Origin: Lactuca virosa
Taxonomy: Eukaryota > Streptophyta > Magnoliopsida > Asterales > Asteraceae
Direction: 5' to 3'
Assembly: GCA_928212115.1 (NCBI GenBank)
Contig: CAKMRJ010003334.1
Location: 38,443,628 to 38,507,627 of the forward strand
Length of the DNA stretch: 64,000 bases
Position numbers and translations under genes: made by a program
Notes under the pieces: model-generated
Seen by the model: only the letters and a program-made list of their open reading frames with translations
Databases searched by the model: none
Told to the model about the DNA's origin: nothing
In this document: piece after piece, positions 45,404 through 56,975 of the stretch
How the letters are laid out: the number at the start of each line of letters is the position of its first letter
Position numbering within the stretch: the stretch's first letter is position 1

Positions 45404-46049
45404 TTACCTTTGATTGTTATGTAGAAATAACAATCTATTCCTTCTTGTAATTGACTTCTGAAAGCTTAGAGTCACAAATGTCACTCCTCTATTGGCTCAC
45501 AAACACCAAGAGCAAGAGGATGAAGAAGGAGAAGAGAAGAGGAACTCAAAAACGTCTAGAAACCCTAAGGATTCAGTTACCCACGTCTTTGGTGCCCTAG
45601 GGGTGCTTAAATAGTGAGGCTATTAGGGTTATTTAACAAGGAAACCCTAATTTGACTGCTTAGCCCCTAAGCAACCCATGGACTCCTCCTTTAGAGGCCT
45701 TGGACGATTTCTAATGGGTTTCCCCATAGATTTCGTCCACCCCTCTAATAAGAAGTCCATTAGCCCAATATTCAACTATCACAGAATTGATAGTTCTAGT
45801 CCCCTAACTTTAATTAATCTCTTTTAGCCACAAAATTAATTCTTAATTATTTATTGACTAATATTAATTAAACAATATGATTTCTCCTTTAATATATTAT
45901 TCTCATAATATTTTAATAAATCATAATTAATCCTCTCTCTCCATAATTCATCCTATCAAGTTGCTTTGGTGAAGGCAACACAAAAGGACCATGCACCATC
46001 GGGTCAAGTACATACCAAAATAGTTATGGACTTAGACAGTAATCCAACA
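45404..46049 (-). repeat. Copia-C 5' LTR, outer piece
   Basis: It continues the LTR from the solo-LTR insertion to CTTAGACAGTAATCCAACA at 46049. The ORF crossing 45966-46265 joins LTR and hAT exon and is not a gene by itself. Confidence 0.92.
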
Positions 46050-46398
46050 ATTTTGGGGATACAAATCTCAACTGTAGCACCGGAGTCTGCCTTTAGGACA
46101 AGTCGTAGAGTTTTAACCGACTATCATGCTAACTTGTCTAACGTGATAGTTGAAGCTTTGTTGTGTACCCAAGATTGGGTTAGAAAGAGTAGAAAACCTA
46201 TAATAGACAACGTGGACGGCATTTTAAATGACGATGAAGTAGCTATGGGTATTTTGTACTTTTAATCCTTGTTATATTTTTATACGACCTTTACATTTTA
46301 GTAAATGCTAACAACATTTTTGTTTTGTGTTTTATATAGAGATTGAGGAAGCTTTACACAATGACAAAGCAATGGGAAAGAGACCAATGGAGAAGTAG
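46050..46398 (+). pseudogene. hAT transposase, exons 4 and 5 (dimerisation domain end)
   Basis: After the duplicated ATTTT the frame goes on from 46055: GIQISTVAPESAFRTSRRVL, LSNVIVEALLCTQDWVRKS, the classic end of the hAT dimerisation domain. Exon 4 ends at 46248 before GT. Exon 5 (46340-46398, after TTATATAG) adds IEEALHNDKAMGKRPMEK and the stop TAG. The whole gene had five exons and roughly 700 codons, the usual length for BED-type hAT transposases. Confidence 0.9.
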
Positions 46399-46805
46399 AT
46401 GATAGTTAGAAAGAATTATTTTGGTTTAAACTTGATTGGTTGAATGTATTAAAATTGATATGTGGGGACGAGTTTGTTTTTTGAACACCATTATGTTTTT
46501 TTTGAAACTTGATTATTGAATATTATGGTTTTTTTTGAAACTTGATTATTGAATATTATGTTCTTTTGGAAGCCAACTTAACAACATGTAAGTATTATGA
46601 ATTGCATCAAAAATAGTTGTACCTAATTTTTAACCGAAAAAGTCATTAGTTTCACCGGAAAACCGGTTCTTGTTTGGAAAAATAACTGGAAAATCGGGAC
46701 CGGAACCGGAACCGATATTGCAACCGGTGGTCCGGTTACCGGTTCTTATACTATCTCAAAACCGGTTCCAGTTCCCAACCGGTCCGGTTCCAACGCTCAT
46801 CCCTA
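46399..46805. repeat. hAT 3' end with AACCGG subterminal array
   Basis: The 3' flank includes a repeated GAAACTTGATTATTGAATAT word (46504 and 46539) and, at 46640-46795, a cluster of ACCGGT/CCGGTT words mirroring the left end, before the terminal repeat. Confidence 0.75.
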
Positions 46806-47640
46806 TAGTCAGAGTACTTACTTGGATAAGGTACTGAAGAGGTTCAGTATGCAGGATTCCAAGAAAGGGGAAAACCCGATTCAGAGTAACGCCAAACTGA
46901 GTAAGACTCAGAGTCCAAGTACAGAGGATGAGATAGCTGAGATGAGTCATATACCATATGCTTCCGTTGTGTGCTCAATCGTGTATGCTATGACTTGTAC
47001 TCGCCCTGATGTGGCCTTTGCCTTGAGCATGGTCAGTAGATATCAAGGGAACCCTGGCAAGGCTCACTTGACTGCGGTAAAGAACATTCTCAAGTATCTG
47101 CGAAGGACTAAGGACCGGGTCCTTATCCTTGGTGGCAGTGATGACTTGAGAGTGGTAGGATATAGCGATGCTAGCTTTCAGACTGATAGGGATAATTTCC
47201 GCTCTCAGTCAGGCTGGGTCTTTATCCTAAATGGAGGAGGAATTACTTGGAAAAGTTCCAAGCAGGAGACGGTAGCTGATTCAACTTGCGAATCAGAGTA
47301 TATAGCAACAAGCGAGGCAGCAAAAGAGTCGATATGGCTAAAGAACTTCATTTGAGACCTTGGAGTTGTACCAGCTATAAAAGAGCCAATGGAAATTTTC
47401 TGTGACAGTGAAAGTGCAGTTGCTTTAGCTAAGGAACCAAGGGATCACGGGAGATCCAAACACATTGGCAGAAAATACCATTTCATTAGACATTGAATAG
47501 AAGAAGGACTCCTCGTGGCTAAGAGGGTATCATCAGATGAGAACCCAGCAGATCCCCTCACAAAGGGACTGAGTAGGGTTAAGCATTTAGCATGCGAGGC
47601 GCATCAGGCTGAAGGATGATATTAGTCTTAATAATTAGAT
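46806..47640 (+). pseudogene. Copia-A reverse transcriptase end and RNase H
   Basis: The frame continues from the hAT insertion: STYLDKVLKRFSMQDSKKG, YASVVCSIVYAMTCTRPDVA, then RNase H with YSDASFQTD, SKQETVADSTCESEYIA, FCDSESAVALA and ENPADPLTKGL, which keep the four acidic catalytic residues. Stops occur after KNFI (47353) and after FIRH (47495). TKGLSRVKHLACEA is the usual C-terminal end. Confidence 0.93.
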
Positions 47641-48491
47641 AGTTTTGAAACTTGTAAAATGTAATTGACATTTGATGACTAAATAAAAGTTGTTCTTTAT
47701 TTATGAGTAAAGTGTTACTATCTTATGTTAATCGTTTACTATTGTTCCAATTTTGCATGTTTTGACTTCCAGGATAATTATATTATTCAAACTCTCCATA
47801 GTCAGTCATACTTTGGAAGTAGGTATTGCATTAAGACTGCCATGAATTGGGTTTGTAGATTGTCTAAGGTGTATTAGACATAGCAATGGTTGCTGCAACA
47901 TTCATGAGTGCTCATAAGTTCTGAGTATTGGACTCAACCCACGCTCACTTGTATCACTTCATGGAATTTATCTCGAGTGATCGTGAGACGGTAATATCAT
48001 ATAAATATTCAAACCTAGAGATATGAGTTGTTGACTATGAGTTGGTTATACATTGATTGTACAAAAACGCATTGGTAACTCGATGTTATAAAACGTGCTT
48101 TTGTGCATAATTCAATAAGTAGTCAGTACAAGCATATGAGTCGAAGTTTTATCTGTTCCTTCTAGGATTAGAAGCGATATCTGGGCCCCTCGATGATTTT
48201 GTTTTGACCTATGTACCGGGCCCGGTCAGAACCTAATTGATGTGTTCAATTTAGTTCTATGTCAAACAGATCAGAGATCGCGAAACAAACGCTAGACAAT
48301 AAGTAAGAACATGTTCCATGTATTTGTCTGGCTGATATCTTGAGAGCAGAGGATTATATGATCACTTATCTTAAATGGCGTATCATCATCATCATCTTAG
48401 TTCCAAGAGACTTTGAAAGAGCTACGACCGCTAGTCGGATTCTGAAGTCATATATGCAACTATAGTTATTAGACTTATCCAAGTGGGAGAG
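47641..48491 (+). other. Copia-A 3' untranslated region with polypurine tract
   Basis: No coding. It shares TCATGAGTGCTCATAAGTTC, ACCCACGCTCACTTG and GGGCCCCTCGATGATTT with Copia-B, -C and -D, so this roughly 800-bp block is common to the lineage. AAGTGGGAGAG at 48481-48491 is the polypurine tract. Confidence 0.75.
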
Positions 48492-49268
48492 TGTTGGATA
48501 TAGTGTCTAAGTCCATAACTTTATTTAGTATGTACTTGACCCGACCCGGCATGGTCCATTTGGGTTGCATGGCATTGCAATACTTGGATAGACCAAAATG
48601 AGAGAAAGGACACTGAAGGTTATTAATATATTATAAGTACTGATATATTAATAATATTATTTAATTAGTATTGATCAAAGAATTAATCTTGAATTAATTA
48701 AGTGATCAAAAAGAGACTAATTAAATATATGGGGTTGATTGTGTAAATAATCTATTCTTGTATAGTGGGCTAATGATCCATGGTTTGTATGGATTTGGTT
48801 AAAACCCATAAGGTGCTCCATGGATAGTCCATGGAGGTTACAAACCCATGGATCATGGAATATGGAAATCCATGACAATTAGGGTTTACATGGTGTAACC
48901 CTACTTGTGCCACAACTATATAAAGACCCCTAGACTAGCAAAATCGGCACTACTACAAGCAAGTAAGAGGGCTACTCGATTTTTGAGTATAATGAACTTT
49001 TCTCAAGGTTTATTCCAAATCGTGGTGTTGTGTGAAGCATTTGAGGCATCGCATTTGGGGTGCTAGGCTCACAAAGTCATCAAGGAATCCAAGCTACTAA
49101 AAGGTATGTTATTCTACTTGATTTTTGTATTACAAGTTCCCCATAACATGCTAGATAGGAAGTAAACCTTGGAAAATCAAATTTGCATGTATTTAGAGAA
49201 AACATAGATCCAAGGTTTGTAGGGTTGCATGTACACCATAGGAGTGTTAGAATGCTCAAAACCCAACA
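48492..49268 (+). repeat. Copia-A 3' LTR
   Basis: 777 bp from TGTTGGATATAG to AAAACCCAACA. TCCTG follows as target duplication. Confidence 0.94.
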
Positions 49269-49273
49269 TCCTG

Positions 49274-49655
49274 CGCTTCAGATAATTGGTGGATCAGCTC
49301 GTATCTCAAAAGATCTTAGATGGATAGAAAATGAAAATGTTGGTCAACAGGATAATTTAAGGTCATAAGGATTTTGTTCGGATTAAATTACGAAGTGTAG
49401 CCATATTGGATGTGATTTAGAATGGTTTTGTATGTTAGGAAGTCAGATAAGGTATTGCATTCCTAGTTTTGAGTTGAGTAGTGATGGTTCTCCTTTATCG
49501 GTTATGGTCAGTAGGAGTAAGGATTCGTCCGTCGTCAGTATGTGAGTTCTGCTTAGGATGGGTTCGATTATTGGAATGCCATCATATATTAGGGTCGACT
49601 TTTATCAGGGATCTGGTAGGTGGTCGGGGTGTATATGTTTTCGGGTATCTGTAAT
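49274..49655 (+). other. Gypsy-1 interior between insertions, no gene seen
   Basis: This piece continues Gypsy-1 after Copia-A and has no recognisable pol domain. Its other end is the Gypsy-3 solo LTR. Confidence 0.55.
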
Positions 49656-51703
49656 TGTAACGCCTGGTTCCTAGTACGCATTTAATTATAATTTATTCAT
49701 GTTTGTAGAGCTACTCAACGAGTTGGAAGCCCCAAACTCGTCGAGTAGAAATCAGAATGGACGCGGGTTTCAAGCAATCTACTCGACGAGTTGAGAGCCT
49801 CAACTCGGCGAGTAGGGATGCTTGGATGAAACCCTAATTTCGGGGTTTTGTACCATATTTAAGCATTCTAATTCCCACTTGCTGGCCTCATTTCCAGCCT
49901 CCACTTCCCAAACCCTAATCCACGAAACCCTAGTGCCTTGTATGAGCTTGTGAGTTGTTTTTTGAGTGAAGATAGTGTGTTTTGAAGCTTGTTGAAGAAG
50001 GAGGACCTTGGAGATTCAGAAGGAAGCTAGTAGATCCAGAAACAACATCTCATCCTCTTCATTTTCTGGTAATCAAGTCTCAACCTTGCTTAATAGCTTA
50101 TTAGATCTCCTTGTTATCATTTTATGGGGGGTTTTTGGTTCAAGAAACATGATCTTTGGGACATGGACGTCCCAAGTGGATATACTTTCAGATCTATAAC
50201 CTTGAAGGGCTCACATGGCATAAAGGTGCAAACTTTATGGCTATGGAATCCCCATGCAAGATATAAGTTGCCATTTTAGCCTTTTAAGCTTCAAAAGGCC
50301 ATGCATGGGGAGAAAGTTAGGAACTTTATGTGTCCATGGAGTGCTTGGAGTCTGGATCTCAGTGAATATGCCTTAGTTTGGAGTATGGATGGCTTGTGGA
50401 CCAAGATCTAGGTCCTAAAGGTTTAGGGTTTGAGCTAAACGCATGAAGAAAGGCTATTAACAGGTAAAGTTGGAAACTTTACCCTTAAAAGGACGTTTTC
50501 AGTGTGCATGACGAATAAGAAGCTGAGATCTGAAGAATAGGGACTTAATCCTTTAAGAAGACCCAAACAGATTGAAGAACTCGTCGAGTCCATGGAGGAA
50601 TTCGACGAGTTGAATCGTTTTGTCTCGATTATGTACCAGATAGAACTCGACGAGTCAGGGAGATGACTCGGTGAGATGGATCGCGATTTCAGGATTTTTG
50701 AGTTATAGAACTCGGCGAGTTTAGTCAACCCAGAATGTTGACTTTGACCAGAATGTTGACTTTGACCAGGGTGTTGACTTTGACCAGGGGTAAAATAGTC
50801 ATTTTACCCTAAGAAAGATTTTGGATATTGATTAAGTGTTATTGTGATGATGTTAGCCGGAGAGTCGCAGAAGCAGCCGATAGAGATTCCTTACCGAGAG
50901 ATTCAGCAGCCAGCTTTGTGAGGTGAGTTTTCCTCCAGTAGGAACGGGTCGAAGGTACCAAGGCCGGCTCGTTTATGTATGTTAGTATGTTCCGGATTAA
51001 GGTTTGATATCGGGCGGGGCCCGATGTAGGTTTATATGTTTTTCCGGATTTTGATCCGATGCCGGGGCGGTACCCAAAGAATGTCCGTATGCTTGATGTC
51101 TTTGTGATTCTTGCATGTGTTTGTTATTTGTATTGTTTCCGGACTACGGTTCGATGCAGGGACGGTTCCCGAGGAATGCCTGTATGCTTCCAGATTTCGG
51201 TGCGATGTCGAGCAGGGCCCGAGGAATGTTTATATGTCTATGATTAGGTGGTTATGCTCATATTATATGTATTAGTAGTTATGCTCATATATATGCCGAG
51301 TTTTGATCGATGTCGGGCGGGGCCTGATGCCGGACAAGGCCGATACCGGGCAGTGCCCGATGTAGCAGGGCGGGGCCCAAATTATGTTATATGTGATTAT
51401 GTAATTATGTGTATGGTATATGGTAGTTTGGGGAGACTCACTAAGCTTCGTGCTTACAGTTTTCATTTTTGGTTTCAGGTACTTCTGGTAGCAAAGGGAA
51501 AAGATCGGGAAGACTGCATTGTACACACCACAGTGTTTAGCCTGGGAGGATTTACTCTGATATTTTGATATGTAATTTGGATACAGTGTTTTGACATCAT
51601 GTTTTGAGATATCACAACCTATGTTTTTACGAGGTGATCGGATTTCTATGGTTTTATAATGATTTAAAACGAAATTTTTGGACCGTATTTTTGGGGTGTT
51701 CCA
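49656..51703 (+). mobile_element. Gypsy-3: solo LTR in Gypsy-1 interior
   Basis: It runs from TGTAACGCCTGG to TTGGGGTGTTCCA, 2048 bp, with LTR-like content: promoter-like AAACCCTAA words near 49830 and 49910, and a leader. The flanks GTAAT and ATTAT agree at only three of five bases, so the duplication is doubtful. Neither a primer-binding site nor an interior follows. An 18-bp unit with GTTGACTTTGAC is repeated three times (50731-50784), and imperfect units with GGGCGGGGCCCGATG occur at about 51000-51370. Confidence 0.75.
49713..50720. repeat. Two clusters of ACTCGNCGAGT palindromes in Gypsy-3 LTR
   Basis: Four copies at 49713-49815 and about five at 50578-50720, with T, G or A at the centre, some with one mismatch. 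Confidence 0.85.
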
Positions 51704-52059
51704 ATTATGTTCAGACCGGATAGGTTTGTTCAGTTCGGGTTGGGAAGTTGAGTCTTTGTGGTAACAGTTTTGATTGGTTCTGTGTGTCTGGGAGTCCGAC
51801 ATTATTCAGGGTTTTCAATTTTAGGTATATCAGTTGGATACTCGTTGGCATTGAGGAAAAGTTGAGGTTCATTCTTTGTTAGGACTTATTATATCTGCTA
51901 TTTTGGGTTCGACAATGGTGAGGGTGGGCGGTCATCAGAGCGAGGTGACTTCCCCAATCATTTTTGGGATTCATGGAGTTCAGTCAGGATTGTTTAGATG
52001 GTAAAGGAGATAGTAAGGAATGATTTCAAGGACAAAATCTAATTTAAGTGGGGGAGAGT
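51704..52059 (+). other. Gypsy-1 3' interior and polypurine tract
   Basis: No gene. AAGTGGGGGAGAG at 52046-52058 primes plus-strand synthesis next to the 3' LTR. The long minus-strand frame 51272-51802 crosses an LTR border and is accidental. Confidence 0.75.
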
Positions 52060-53862
52060 TGTAACACCCTGTTCGGGATCATTCTGTAATTCAGGGCCGT
52101 GGGACAAAAGTTGATTTTTTAAAGGCTTTGGGCCTTAAGGAGGCGGTTTTTAGACCTTTTGGAAGGAGGTAATGATGGTTATGAGATCTAAACCCTTGAA
52201 TTGTGTTTTGGAGTCGAAGCGTAAAACGGAAAAAGTCAAAGGCCGGGTTCTTGCACGAAATATGGATTTTTTTCGCGATGTTTTTAGTCCAAGATATTTA
52301 GATAATATTGTAGAGCTCTTCAATAACTTTCAGTTGATATAAAGAACGTCGAAAACGGAGTTGGAACGAAGAAGTTACGACCGTTTGAAGTTAGGACGAT
52401 TTTTGGGTCAGACGCGTATGTTGGGCGTAAATTGCATACATTGGGTGTACTGAGTATGATTGAGTACGATGGGCATAAATTTGGTATGGTGAGCGTGCGT
52501 GATCAGTGCCCAAACCCTATTTTTGTGATGTGAGCCCTATTTAAGCTCCCTAACTCCCCTAAACCCATTCCATTCTCAGCCTTCACCTCTCCAACACTCT
52601 CTTGTAACCCTACCCTAGATTAGATTGAGCTTGTGTGAGCAAAAATAAGGTGTTTTTAGTGCTTGGATTTTCTGGTGAACCTTGGAGAAAAAAAGGAACT
52701 TATGAAGAAGTGGTGGTTGCATTGGAGCTTTGTAGATCCAAACTTTGTTACCCTTGATCTTTTTAAGAGGTATAAAGTTTGAATCTTAATGATGAATGTT
52801 GGATCTAACTAGTTTTTGGGTGTGTTATGAGCTTTTGGTCACTTTAAGGCATAAAGTTTAGATCTTGAAAGTTTGTGACCTTGTTATGGATAAAGTTGGA
52901 AACTTTATCCATCCAAACATCATTTTGATTCAGATATGAGGGTTGGAGACTTGTACTTAATGTATTAAGTTGAAAAAGATGCACTTTTGGGTCCCTTTAA
53001 GACTTAAAGACTATATCTTGTTTTTCGGGACCATTCTAATGGATAAAGTTGGAAACTTTATCCTTTATGGAATTATTATGAACCATAAAAATGTGATCTT
53101 GGCCCTTCCACCCCTTCCATACAAGAGTGTGTCTTATTAGGTTAAGAACTTACGGTTTTGGTCATTAAGCACTTTATACCCATGCAAAGTCATAAAGTTG
53201 GAAACATTATGAATTAGGATATCATTTTGGGCTCAGATCTGAGTTTTGGACGTAAGTGCTTAATGGAATAAGCTCTTAATGGAGTTTTGGGATTGGGTTG
53301 CGTACGTTGGGCGTACCTGGTGGTACGTTGCGCGTACGCGGTCAGCGCCCCGCTTTTGGTCAACATCATAGTATGCTGGGCGTACTCTCTTGGTACGTAG
53401 GGTGTACTTCGATGGGATGAAATATTGACTTTTGGACCTTGACCGTTGACTTTAACTTTGACTAGGGTTCACTAAGTTTGACCTAAGGGAATTTTGGGTA
53501 CTTTGATTTATAGTTTGAGATTTGGGTTCCTGTTAATTGTACAGGTGACAGGTAGAGATAGCTTTTAGAGCAGTGATCGGTTCAGTTATTCTTTTAGACT
53601 GTGAGGTGAGTTTTCTTACTATATCCATGGGTCGAAGGCACTAATGTGGAATGCTAGTTATCTATGTGATGTTTGTATGAAAGACCAGGGTCTGGCCCCT
53701 GGCACCTGTATGAAAGACCATGATCTAGCCCGTGACACTTGTATGTAAGACTGGTACTTGGCCCTCGGCATTGCAAGGAAAGACCATGGGGGTAGCTCAT
53801 TACACTTGTATGTAAGACTAGGATTTGGCCCTCGACATTGCAAGGAAAGACCATGGGGGTAG
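52060..53862 (+). repeat. Gypsy-1 3' LTR, first part
   Basis: It matches 5286-7130 of the 5' LTR. It stops inside a tandem unit at GGTAG (53858-53862), where Copia-D inserted. Confidence 0.93.
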
Positions 53863-54616
53863 TGTTGGATTAATGTCTAAGTCCATAACTATAATTGGTA
53901 AGACTTGACCCGACCCGGCATGGTCCATTTGGGTTGCATGGCATCATGCATTTGGATAGACTTTAATGAGAGAAATAACACTTAAGGTTTGTTAATATAT
54001 TATAAGTTCTAATATATTAATAAGATTATTTAATTAGTATTGATCAAGAATTAATCTAGTATTAATTAAGTGATCAAAAGAAGACTAATTAAATATATGG
54101 GTTGATTGTGTAAATCATCCATACTTATATAGTGGGCTAATGCTCCATGGATTTCAAGTTGGCTAAAACCCATAAGATGCTCCATGGATGCCCATGGTGT
54201 TTGTACCCATGGATCATGGAAATGAAAGGCCATGACAATTAGGGTTTACATGGTGTAAACCCTAACTATATAATGATCTTATTCATGGAGAAAATCGGCC
54301 ACTATGTGTGATAGAAAGGGCTAGCCGATTTTCATGAAGTGTGATGTTCTCTCAAGTTATTCCAAGTGTATTTGGTGTTGTGTGAACCATTTGAGGTGTC
54401 ACACTTGGGGCACTAGACACTCAAGCTTCATGAAGACATTCTACATCAAAGAGGTATGTAATTCTAACTTGTTATATTTCATGAATCAAAGTTTTGTATG
54501 CTAGTTAGGATGAATACCTTGAAGTTCATATTTGCATATTAATAGAGAAAACATAGATCCAAGGTATTTAGGGTTGCATGTACACTTAGGAGTGTTAGAA
54601 TGCTCAAAACCCAACA
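53863..54616 (+). repeat. Copia-D 5' LTR
   Basis: 754 bp from TGTTGGATTAATG to AAAACCCAACA. The text resembles Copia-A's LTR, for example CCGGCATGGTCCATTTGGG. Confidence 0.94.
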
Positions 54617-56352
54617 ATGGTATCAGAGCCTAGGCTTGTTTTCTTGTTATTCTTGCAAAATGGCTGAAGAAAACGAATTTTGTTGCTGTCTGAACAGCAG
54701 ACTCGCCGAGTCCATGAAGGGACTCGACGAGTCCATGCCTTAAAAGTGTTCAAAACGATCCAACTCGCCGAGTTGGTTCATGCACTCGACGAGTTGGACC
54801 CCCTGACAGCATATCTTCGAGTTTTTTGGCTGGAAATGGACTAGGAACATTACCATAAGTGTTTTTGAACTTATAAATGTTTTTGATGTGGTAATGTTCA
54901 TGCTAATCCAATTTCAAAGATAATTGTATATAGATTCATGTTTTGTATTAGTTTAAGTTTATGCTAATTACATGAAAAAGTTTGATTCTATTATCTTGTT
55001 CATATGAGTTGCTTAGATTTATAGAAAGGTTATTGATTATGTGTCTTTGATCCATTTTAATCTAAGAGTGGATTCTAAAATGTGTTTGTGTAACTTGTCC
55101 TCAAGTTACATGAAAGTCACATTAAAGTTTCTTAAAACTCATAAAATTGGCAATGGTTACAAAAATGAAGAGTCTTGTCCTCATTAAATGGTTTTATGAC
55201 TCCATAACTTGTCCTCAAGTTATGGAGGTTCAAGAGTCACTTCATTAAATTAATAAAATGTGTAACCTTAATTAGTTCCATAAGTTACAAAAATAAAGAA
55301 AAGTTACATTCTTTTATTAGTTTAAAGTCTTCCATAACTTGTCCTCAAGTTATGGAACTTGAAGAGTTTTTAATTAAAACTACTTTAAACATATAAATTA
55401 TGGAATTAATTAGTTTTGAATATTTTTCAAAACTTGCCCTCAAGTTTTGGATAGTAAAAGTTTCCCTCAAGAATACTTTAATTCCAAGTTAAGCCCTTAG
55501 AATTTAAAAGTTAAAATTCAACCCTTATACTTTATAATATTATAAGTTAATAATATTATATATATGTATAAGAGTAAAGTCAGTCTTACCATTAGTAGGC
55601 CTCATTCACGAAGCCGGTCTATAAGGGGGGTATAAGGTTGTTGCCTATAAAATGGCAGTTTAATGGGTGTCCACTCTCACCCACCGCTTCCTTGACTGGT
55701 GGAGGGTCGTTAGCCGAACGGGTAGGACAAGGACTATAATTCTCCCTTCATTAAAAGTATTAATGATAAATACTAAGTAACTAAACCTTTTATTAATTCC
55801 CAATCTTAGTTACTTAGGAAAATGTGAATAAGGTGCTAATCCATGAAATTACACTTTGCACTTTGCTTAAACGTTAGTGGAGCTCGTGTGGTTAACCGCA
55901 CACTAACTTGGACTTAACAAGGTAGGCAAAGGGTTTCTTAAAGTTTATCATAGGCTGGTGGAGCGTGTGTGGTTAACCGGCACATCGGTTGGGTGATAAA
56001 CATTTAAGAGTACCAAGTAATTTGCATGGTTACTTCACACCTTGTTTTGTGATCCTCGGCATCCCAGTCACAAAACCTGAAGGGCACACTCGAGATTGAA
56101 ACATGCCATTGAAAGTTCAATGAATCTCAAAAGATCTAGGAGTTTCAAATCCAATTAAAACCTAATAATTTATTTCGTTTTTCATGGTGGAAATTGGTGA
56201 ATCGTCATTCACCTACCTTCAAATATTTATAGCTTGGATTACGGCATCCCTCTTTCAAGTTATAAAATAGTTTGTTGGGTCCTAGCCTTAATATTTCATA
56301 TTGGGTGTATATTAAGGACTTTAGATCAACTATCTTGAATATCTCCCAAAAG
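54617..56352 (+). other. Copia-D primer-binding site, palindromes and leader
   Basis: Perfect iMet site at 54618-54630. Four ACTCGNCGAGT palindromes lie at 54704-54799. CTTGTCCTCAAGTTATGGA words follow at irregular spacing (about 55090-55450), then the leader block shared with the other Copia elements. No gene is present. Confidence 0.82.
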
Positions 56353-56975
56353 ATGTCTAGTTCAGACATCTATGATCTTCCCAATCTCTTGGAACTTTCA
56401 CTTCTTCACCTCCTCCATTATTCTCCCTAACCCACAAGTTCAAGTTTAAGGTCACTCAAGCCCTATTGGCAAGCAAGGTCTATGTGTGATCACATCTTGG
56501 AGATGAAGTCACATATTGACAAGCCGGGAGAGTTGGGTGTCAAAGTCTTAAGAAAGTTGGATGTTCAATCACTTTCTAAGTCACATAGTGAGTTCTTTGG
56601 GACTACTATGAAAGGACTATGACATGACCCTTAATGATCTTATCTATTTGCTTTGGGGTGCTTAATCAGCAATGAATTTGGAGCACTGGCAGAGCAAATC
56701 TGATTAGTAGATCAACTCCCAAGCCTTCAATGGACATTGACAATGGTAACATTGGATACCCAGTAAAAGCTTTCTCTTCCCAATGGAAAGGGATCGGCCA
56801 TAGTCAACTCGGTTGACCAAATGGTAAAGAGAAAGGCAAGTCTGAGATAGTCCAGTGCCCATTCCCAAAGAGTCCATGTTTCTCTTGCCAAAGGAAGGGG
56901 CATTGACTACGAAGCTGCCTATTTACCTGAAAGATCACAAGGTTGATCAAGTCAAGACTCGACTTCAGGTAAAGT
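56353..56975 (+). pseudogene. Copia-D gag remnant
   Basis: The ATG is at 56353 (MSSSDIYDLPNLLELS). Short pieces match the gag remnants of Copia-B and -C (KVTQALLAS, DKPGELGVKVLRKLD, YDMTLNDLIYLL), with many frame changes. The zinc-knuckle area (SCQRKGH-like) is near 56875. Confidence 0.75.

Larger units (their letters stand above)
36004..46049 (-). mobile_element. Copia-C: non-autonomous Copia element in hAT exon 4, reverse orientation
   Basis: It is flanked by ATTTT (35999-36003 and 46050-46054). Same LTR type as Copia-B, opposite direction. On the minus strand: 5' LTR 46049-42794 (interrupted by a solo LTR), primer-binding site 42780-42792, leader, gag remnant, fossil pol, polypurine tract 36812-36822 and 3' LTR 36811-36004. 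Its own interior is about 5.98 kb and has no CACTA insertion, so it preserves the empty site. Confidence 0.93.
18817..46805 (+). mobile_element. hAT DNA transposon inserted in Copia-A
   Basis: The ends are perfect inverted repeats TAGGGATGAGC / GCTCATCCCTA. The flanking 8 bases, TAGTCAGA, are identical on both sides (18809-18816 and 46806-46813), the hallmark of the hAT superfamily. The element carries a five-exon BED-finger transposase gene on the plus strand. Without Copia-B and Copia-C it would be about 4.6 kb, the usual size for an autonomous plant hAT. It is probably immobile now because its transposase is split. Confidence 0.96.
13304..49268 (+). mobile_element. Copia-A: full-structure Copia retrotransposon, decayed and split by a hAT
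   Basis: It lies between TCCAG (13299-13303) and TCCTG (49269-49273), a 5-bp duplication with one change. It has LTRs of 770 and 777 bp, a primer-binding site, leader, gag, protease-integrase-reverse transcriptase-RNase H (the Copia order), and a polypurine tract AAGTGGGAGAG at 48481-48491. The two LTRs differ at about 3-4% of positions by eye, more than those of Copia-B and -D, which fits an older insertion. Stops, frameshifts and lost catalytic residues show it is dead. Confidence 0.93.

Noticed and set aside
49656..51703. Complete gypsy element at this place
   Set aside because: No primer-binding site, gag or second LTR follows; only one LTR is present.
51272..51802. 176-codon minus-strand frame
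   Set aside because: It crosses the border between Gypsy-3 LTR and Gypsy-1 interior and shows no domain.
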